NCBI GenBank assembly: GCA_963995505.1
Contig: OZ023181.1
Coordinates: forward strand, 8,159,487-8,223,486
Length of the DNA stretch: 64,000 bases
From: Hypericum androsaemum
Lineage: Eukaryota; Streptophyta; Magnoliopsida; Malpighiales; Hypericaceae
Reading direction: 5' to 3'
This document shows positions 57,386 through 64,000 of this stretch, one piece after another (positions within the stretch are counted from its first letter, which is position 1; each line of letters starts with the position of its first letter). The position numbers were made by a program, and so were the translations under genes. The notes below the pieces were generated by a model. The model ran no database searches. It saw only the letters and a program-made list of their open reading frames with translations, and was not told where the DNA came from.

Positions 57386-58609
57386 CCATAGCTTCTCAGG
57401 ATTCAAGTTCTTTGAAGTGCATATCGGAGTTAATTTCTTGTGTTTATTTCCTTGTAATTATTATTGGGAAAATAAACTTTATTTAATTTTCACCTATACA
57501 AAAATTGCTCCATGGACAATTGCTAATAAAGGGACAATCTTACACATATCGTTCCATCTTGAGTTGTCCATCTCATAGACTAGAAACTTAAACGACGCGA
57601 ACTACGTCAAATAAATAAATTTCTGGTCTCGGTGCCGCCGTCTAGATGCAGCTCTTTCTTCTTAGATATTAAACATTTAGCATTTATCAATTTAATTAAC
57701 CATGTTGACTATTACGCGTGGACTTAACCACATATAGGTGACCATATGCCACTCCATAGCTTCGTAATAAAGTTAGCTCCTTTTCACATGGCATTTTAAT
57801 TCCTTTTTTCAACTCTAGCGCCAGCGAGAGCATGTATTGTATATTAGATGGTAACTAAATTATTGATAATTACAAAGCAGCATATTTATATATAGGGAAA
57901 TAATTTTGTCAAACTATAATCAACATTTTCTTGAACGTGAACACATTATTCATTTTCAGTTTATACTGTTTTGATTTTAAGTTCCATCCATTCAAGGTGA
58001 CCATCAAACTTTCGTTTATTGTGCGAGCAACGTTTTAGGGGGATAGCCAAGATGGGCTTGGTATAATAACAGATGAATTGATCAATTTTAGGAATAATAC
58101 AGCCTAAAAAATAACTTTCAAAGCCAGCGAATTAAGATCGAGCTATCAAGATGTCTCGGGATAAAGCAGATGAATATCCAAGAGGATGTTCATGATTAAT
58201 CTCAAGATAGCCTCTATCTAATTCGATGCTCATTAGATAAGTTTTTATCTTTTGTTTATTAGGCGACATGTGCTCACAGTACTAAGCATAACAAATAGCA
58301 AACTTCATCATTTGCTATCATGGTAATTATTTTTTTAATAAATAAAATTTTACTTATACAAAAAATATTTTACTGGATAACTTCGTTTATATTTGAATCT
58401 CTATATATATTCTAAAATAATAAAGTAATGGGTTAATAAATTCTCAATAATTATGCATCACTGTGTTTTTTTATAAGTAAAAGTTTATTAATTTATAATA
58501 TTTACATCCTAAAATGCACGTAAACTCACTATGTTGTGTCTCCTAACCTCTGAATTATGAATAAAGAATCATGCGCTTATTTTTTTTGAAATATTTCCTG
58601 TTGTTTTAA
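57386..58609. other. AT-rich intergenic, no gene seen
   Basis: No supported coding or RNA gene. Confidence 0.5.
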
Positions 58610-58800
58610 TAGACGGAAACGGCATTATTAGAGCCGATGTTCCTTTTCGAAGGGCTGCCAATTTTTGCTGACTAGCTTTATCGAGAGCAGAAGTAAATTG
58701 TGCAAAGGCTTCTAATTCTAAAAATTGAGCCAAGTCTAATTTTAATTTACCAACTACTTGTCAAGATTTCTTAGATGCTCTTAAAGATACCTAAAGAGCC
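58610..58800 (-). pseudogene. Plastid atpA-like fragment (nuclear plastid DNA insertion)
   Basis: On the minus strand the reading [20 protein letters not shown], then [14 protein letters not shown], matches the C-terminal region of the plastid ATP synthase alpha subunit ([23 protein letters not shown]) and fits mitochondrial Atp1 less well. It is about 45 codons, preceded by an in-frame stop, with no start or remainder of the gene. It is best read as an old organelle DNA insertion and not a functional gene. Confidence 0.6.
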
Positions 58801-59654
58801 AAACATAGCTAGATTAAGAGATAATTGAGCAACCACACGATCTTTAGGTCATCCGGTGGCGTGGTTTTAATTGGTTTTTTATACATGTCTGGGCAGGTAT
58901 GATTTAATTGAACCATTAACTCAGCTAAGACAGGCAGATTTTCAAGACCAGTTATGGCAGAAAAAGGGAAAAAGTATTCAAAAGATTACAAAAGATTACC
59001 GATGTAAAGGCGTGCAATTGAATCAGTTTGAGTAGTCTGATACCTTCAAAGTCAAACCCCACATGTGCAATCCCCCAGCTACAGGGACTAGCATCTCCAA
59101 GTTCTTATTGGCAACAGATTGAACACAAATTAAATAATTAATTATAAAGATTCAAGCAAATGAAGATACATTAAACTCGCTACCAGTGCAATAAAATATA
59201 TGGGCCGTCCAATTAAAAGCGAAAATCCCAAGAAGGTTTTGCATATATTTCTTCAAGACTTGCTTTGGGAACAATCAATAACCCCATAATCATGATGCTA
59301 ATTTATTTCCTCGGGATTGTTATTTCGACTAAACTAAGTACACAACCCCTAAAAAAAACTAAACTAATTACACCTTATTTAGTTACCAGTTACCTGTGTT
59401 GTGTTGGAAGCAAATGCCCCGTCGCCGAACAGCGCGTGAGGGATCTCTTCCTCTTAGGCTATTAGGGCTTGGGCCTGTCTGTTTGGAATGAATTTTTTTA
59501 GTGGTCGATTTGGGATGACAGTTGCCACAATTTCCCTGACGACTAATGATTTTACTGCGAGGACGTTTTGATGAGATCGACGACTACAACCTCGTATGTA
59601 TACTAGGAATTTCAACACCCCATGATATAAATATTTAATTGTTGAGAATGCTAT
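58801..59654. other. Intergenic with a LINE 3' scrap
   Basis: No gene. At about 59545-59600, GCGAGGACGTTTTGATGAG, then GACTACAACCTCG, resembles the LINE 3' tail at 39730-39770. The remainder is unclassified. Confidence 0.4.
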
Positions 59655-60257
59655 TGTGATACCTCGAAAATGATATGTTCTGTCTGAAAGCTTTAAGTAA
59701 TTTGATTGGTACTATCCATATCAATAAGGTACACTTTCTTTTCCGGCACACATCCTGAGAGAACTTCAAGGTTAAACGCGTTTGGCCGGGAGTAGGATCA
59801 GGATGGGTGATCTCCTGGAAAATTTTCGGGATGCGTGCAAGTGGAGACAAAGCACGCTGGAAAAAACTGTGTTGATCTGTATAGCCAGTCGGTCGGATCA
59901 CGGGGCGTTATATTTGGTATCATAGCAAAAATGGTTCTATGACTGTTCTGTGTTCTACCTGGCGCGACGAGAACGTCGCGTATTTAAGGAGGGGTGTATG
60001 TGATACCCCAAAAATGATATGTTCTGTCTGAAAGTCTTAAGTGATTTGATTAGTACTATCCATACCAACAAGGTGCACCTTCTTTTCTGGCACACATCCT
60101 AAGAGAACTCCAAGGTTAAACGCGTTTGGCCGGGAGTAGGATCAAGATGGGTAATCTCCTGGGAAGTTTTTGGGATACGTGCGAGTGAGGACAAAACACG
60201 CTGAAAAAGACATGTGTTGGTCTGTGGAGTCAGTCGGTCGGATCACGGGGCATTACA
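59655..60257 (+). mobile_element. Cassandra TRIM retrotransposon with 5S-rRNA-like LTRs
   Basis: LTRs 59655-59912 and 59999-60257 begin TGTGATACC and end in (G/A)TTA(T/C)A. They surround only about 86 bp, with a Met-tRNA primer site TGGTATCATAGCA (59915-59927) and a purine tract AAGGAGGGG (59987-59995). Each LTR holds a 5S-rRNA-like domain including GTTAAACGCGTTTGGCCGGG and GAGTAGGATCA-GATGGGT-ATCTCCTGG, matching the plant 5S internal promoter region (GTTAAGCGTGCTTGGGCGAGAGTAGTAC..GGATGGGTGACC). This is the defining feature of Cassandra. No coding capacity; it depends on proteins of other elements. No 5-bp target duplication is evident. Confidence 0.92.
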
Positions 60258-60525
60258 ACCACATTGCTTAGCGCAAGAACTGTGAACTAGTTTATAAGTA
60301 TTAACTTAATGATTTGAGTTGGATATAAAAATTCTAACATATATCAAAGTGGGTTGATCACGTACTCATTATTCTGCTCGTACAATCTCCGACCTGATGG
60401 GTCATTTGAAAGGACATTTTGAGAATATCATATTGATTAGTACAAGAGCGGTGAGCTAATTTATAAGTATTAAAAAAATCTACCAATTCTTTGCCTTAAG
60501 GTTTAGGGTTGGATATGAAGATTCT
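60258..60525. other. Intergenic with imperfect direct repeats
   Basis: GTGA(A/G)CTA(G/A)TTTATAAGTATTAA occurs twice (about 60287 and 60450), each followed by a TTGGATAT(A/G)A(A/G)-ATTCTAAC segment. No gene. Confidence 0.5.
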
Positions 60526-61049
60526 AACGATTATCAATTATATTATTGTGAAAAAAATATCAACTTATTAGAAAAATACACATACTTCAAGTGTTGGTAA
60601 TTATTTATTTTTTCTGTGAAAATATCAGGAACAAAATTGAAAATTTGTAGAGAGTAATTGTCCAAGAAAGATCACAACGAGGAGTAAAAAATTGAAGAAT
60701 TTTTATCAACAAGAACCACACTATTAAAAGCTCTTACATGCTCAAGATTATCTTCAAATGTTCATTTTCAAGTTGGAACATTTCAAGTTGGAACGATTAT
60801 CAATTATATTATTGTGAAAAAAATATCAACTTATTAGAAAAATACACATACTTCAAGTGTTGGTAATTATTTATTTTTTCTGTGAAAATATCAGGAACAA
60901 AATTGAAAATTTGTAGAGAGTAATTGTCCAAGAAAGATCACAACGAGGAGTAAAAAATTGAAGAATTTTTATCAACAAGAACCACACTATTAAAAGCTCT
61001 TACATGCTCAAGATTATCTTCAAATGTTCATTTTCAAGTTGGAACATTT
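60526..61049. repeat. 266-bp tandem duplication upstream of the NAC gene
   Basis: Two head-to-tail copies, 60526-60791 and 60792-61049. The shared ~258 bp appear identical when read side by side, from AACGATTATCAATTATATT to AAGTTGGAACATTTC. The junction lies in a short AAGTTGGAAC repeat. Confidence 0.9.
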
Positions 61050-61412
61050 CATTTTCCTCAAAAGTTGGAACATTTCACGGTTTACGTGCATGCAACGCAC
61101 TTAAAGAGCAAGTGGTAAGTGGAACATCCTACCAAGTGGAAATCCACGGTTAAAACAGAAACTACAACAGTAAGTAAAAAGTGACGCGCGGTCTCATTCC
61201 CAAGACTTGCAATGTACGATATCTTTAACCATCCCCGGCGGCGTCGTCACCGGCCGTCAACTTTCTCACTTAACCATAAACCACCGTTGACAAAACCCAC
61301 CTCGTATTTAAGCTAGAAAACCTTCACCGATACACAAACTCATAACCAAGTTAGCGCACAGGAAAATTTTAAGAAGAGAGGAGAAACACACATATATAAC
61401 TACAAGTTATCA
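61050..61412 (+). promoter_or_regulatory. NAC gene proximal promoter and leader
   Basis: A TATA-like TATTTAAG at 61305-61312 lies about 100 bp before the start codon at 61413; the leader is A-rich. A GC-rich stretch (CCCCGGCGGCGTCGTCACC) at 61233-61251 precedes it. Transcription start is inferred. Confidence 0.5.
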
Positions 61413-64000
61413 ATGGGGTCATCAACCGGAGGCGTTCCCCCGGGATTTAGGTTCCATCCGACCGACGAAGAGCTCCTCCATTACTACCTCAAGAAGAAGA
61501 TTTCCTTCCAAAAATTTGACATGGAGGTCATCAGAGAGGTTGACCTTAACAGGGTTGAGCCTTGGGATTTGCAAGGTACATAGGGTTCATAATTTAAATA
61601 CTTATCAACATGTTTCAGCTTAATCTATTTAACCCATATTATTTGGCATGTTTATGTTTATATGTGGTAATGGAAAAAATATTATTTTTGGTAGAATAAT
61701 GGACTAGAATTAGACCAAGTAACTTGTATGTATGTTCTTTCCGTTTTCTTTTTAATGAAGAGATTCTCCTTATTGTCCATAACTGGATTGTAGGATGAGT
61801 ATATACATGTTAAACGGGAAATTAGTCCTGCTACTCTTTTAATTTTCAGGTTTCGGTCCATTTATTTTTTCCCTTGAACCTACATCGTATCAAAAGAATT
61901 ATTGACCAACTCATTCATATTAGATTTTAGTAGTACTATTAAACGATGATAAAAAGAGAATTTTTTTTTGAAGATATGACAATGAGAATATATATATATA
62001 TATGAAAACATGTTACATAATAAGCATATTTGGATTCGCCATAATCCGACTTAATTTTACAGATCATGATCATTTGGTCATCAGAAACAGATTTCTTTTG
62101 ACCACTCGTGCATGGTTTAATACTAAACAGAAATTAATGGTCCGTCTCCTTCACGGGGATGCTGCCGCTAGAATAATAATATGAGGATCTCCTGGATTTG
62201 GTCATCCATCCTTTCAACAAAGTCAACTCAAATTAAATGCTAGTTGAGGAATCAGGTTACGTACCACAACATATGCTGCATTTACTACCCCAAAAAAAAT
62301 TATGCGTTGTTCTTTTTTGTTTGGGCCGAATTAAAATTTTATGTTGGATATAAAATTTCAGGCTATTTTGCGGGATGCATTTGATATTACAAAATGATTG
62401 GTTCTATCTATCTCAAACTCGTTAGGATATCAATTGCTGAGCATGAATGTTCATAATTTTTTTATTTTTGAATCTTTTAATTTCATCAAAACAATTAAAT
62501 TTATGAATGATGCTTAAGTAAACATGTTTTCTTGTTTATGTAGAGAGGTGTAGAATAGGGTCAACGCCGCAAAACGAGTGGTATTTCTTCAGCCACAAGG
62601 ACAGGAAGTACCCAACTGGGTCAAGAACCAATAGGGCAACACATGCCGGGTTCTGGAAGGCAACAGGAAGAGACAAGTGCATTAGGAACAGCTACCAGAA
62701 GATAGGTATGAGGAAGACGCTCGTGTTCTACCGAGGAAGGGCTCCTCATGGCCAGAAGACCGACTGGATCATGCACGAGTATCGACTCGAAGATGGTGAC
62801 GACACCCAAGCTAATTCATCTGTATGCTCCTTTCTCAGTTTCTCTTTGATATTTCATATTTTTTGTTTACACAAAATTACAGACTTCTTATACGTTTCGT
62901 ATCATTTAGACAAATAATTTTTGGCAATCTCTTCATCTTTTGAATTCCCATTTTCATGTTTTAGATTGTTGTGATCGACGAGAAAGTCTTTTGTTTTATT
63001 TTTTTGATAAGTGAAATAATTACATTAAAACTGTTCAAAGAAGTACACGTTCAGAAGCTTTGTTTTAGTTTGACTTGGAATATAAAAAAATGTTTAACAG
63101 CGTAAATATATATTAAATGTTTGGCTAGCTAGAAATTATTTACTCATTGCTATATATGATGAATACACTTACAAAGTTACATAAAAATAGTGCACATGGT
63201 TGGAGTGTTAGATTTTTATATTCAAAAAGCAGAATGGCCATGCACTTTCAACAAATTCTTGCCTCTGCAACAAAATTGAGAAGAAAACTAATCATATCTT
63301 GGTATATTGTATCTGATGAGATTTCAATAAAATTGAAGAAACAAAATATTAAAATCTTAACCGTCGAAAACACCAAGTCATACAACAATTCGTTAATCGA
63401 GTAATTTGAACGTGTAGTTTAAAGCTCGCCATTGACTATATTGCAGGAGGACGGCTGGGTGGTATGCAGGGTGTTCAAGAAGAAGAACCTATTCAAGGTG
63501 GGGAACGAGGCTGGCTCATCCACAAGCATGAACTCATCCGAAAACCATCATCAGCAACTTCACCTCAACTCGTCAAGCACGAGCCAGCCTCGCGCTTTTA
63601 CAAACCACTACCTAATGCGTACCCACCAAACCCAACCTTATCACGAGCTAAACAAGCCTGACCTAGCTCTCCACTACCCTCATCAACTGGCACCTCCTCC
63701 TCACTACCCCCTCTTCCAGTCCCAAGACATAATGCCCAAGAGCAGCCTGCCCTACGACTACTCGGCCTCTTCAGGCATCCCTCAGCACGATCACAGCTAC
63801 CCCGTCATGGCGAAGCAGCTCATGACGAATGCTGCCTGTGAGCAGGGGTTAGAGGTGGGGACAGGCGACCAGGCGGCTCATGGCGAGGCCGTGGGGATCG
63901 GTGAGTGGGCTATGCTTGACCGGATTGTCACTCCGCAGCTAGGCGAAGATGGTTCCTCCAAAGGAGTGAGGTTTGAGGATTCAAATGGTTCTTCTGTTCA
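61413..64000 (+). CDS. BRN: NAC transcription factor, BEARSKIN (BRN1/BRN2)-like, 3' end cut by window
   Basis: A nuclear NAC-domain regulator. Visible exons are 61413-61575, 62544-62821 and 63447-64000 (open at the edge), with GT-AG introns; about 331 codons are seen. NAC subdomains in order: [20 protein letters not shown] (A), [12 protein letters not shown] (B), [20 protein letters not shown] (C), [20 protein letters not shown] with [20 protein letters not shown] (D), and [16 protein letters not shown] (E). The C-terminal [10 protein letters not shown] and GEWAMLDR motifs, with 'CEQGLEVGT', match BEARSKIN1/2 better than SOMBRERO. In Arabidopsis these act in root-cap maturation and cell release; the role here is inferred from homology. 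Both intron positions are those usual for NAC genes. Confidence 0.93.

Noticed and set aside
59745..59845. Stand-alone 5S rRNA gene
   Set aside because: The 5S-like sequence is embedded in LTRs, diverged, and occurs once in each LTR of a Cassandra element.
1..64000. A previously undescribed gene system or cluster
   Set aside because: The four host genes belong to well-known, functionally unrelated families, and remaining coding traces are decayed transposons; no co-oriented set of unknown genes was found.

Overview
The window is nuclear DNA of a flowering plant, most likely a eudicot. It has spliced genes with GT-AG introns, wide AT-rich intergenic tracts, and nested Copia, Gypsy, Cassandra, LINE, SINE, Mutator, PIF/Harbinger and hAT relics. 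All coordinates and exon joins were read by eye, without alignments. Four conserved host genes are supported, each by recovered exons that join in frame: an AP2/ERF transcription factor of the ABR1 type (24356-26139, +, 3 exons, 380 aa); the 26S proteasome lid subunit RPN5 (27497-30892, -, 11 coding exons, 442 aa); a DHHC protein S-acyltransferase of the PAT08/PAT09 type (37069-39214, -, 5 exons, 352 aa); and a NAC transcription factor of the BEARSKIN type (61413 to the right edge, +, 3 exons, C-terminus cut off). Layout: 1-23.2 kb is almost entirely repeats: a short terminal-inverted-repeat (TIR) element with an internal minisatellite, a LINE ORF1 relic, a deleted Tnt1-like Copia element, a palindromic Mutator-type MITE, PIF and Athila-like relics, a Gypsy derivative whose two 775-bp LTRs face each other, hAT and Copia fragments, a SINE, and a 4.3-kb Mutator-type element containing a decayed PIF/Harbinger element. 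From 23.2 to 31 kb lie the convergent ABR1-like and RPN5 genes. From 32.4 to 36 kb is a decayed autonomous Mutator-like element (transposase plus a GRF zinc-finger ORF). PAT occupies 37-39.2 kb. From 39.4 to 55 kb are LINE fragments, a Mutator-type nonautonomous element and a complete but defective 6.35-kb Copia element with a 5-bp target duplication. From 55 to 61.4 kb are MITEs, a plastid atpA-like fragment, a Cassandra element carrying 5S-rRNA-like sequence in each LTR, and a 266-bp tandem duplication ending about 360 bp before the NAC start codon. The host genes do not form a pathway: they are two transcription factors, a proteolysis component and a membrane-protein lipidation enzyme. The ABR1/RPN5 pairing matches neighbouring Arabidopsis loci as I recall them and is probably ancestral synteny. 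I saw no new defence, metabolic or RNA system. The most unusual structures are the head-to-head LTR element, a family of TIR elements whose internal minisatellite differs between copies, a possible self-priming arrangement in the Copia element, and the promoter duplication beside the NAC gene.
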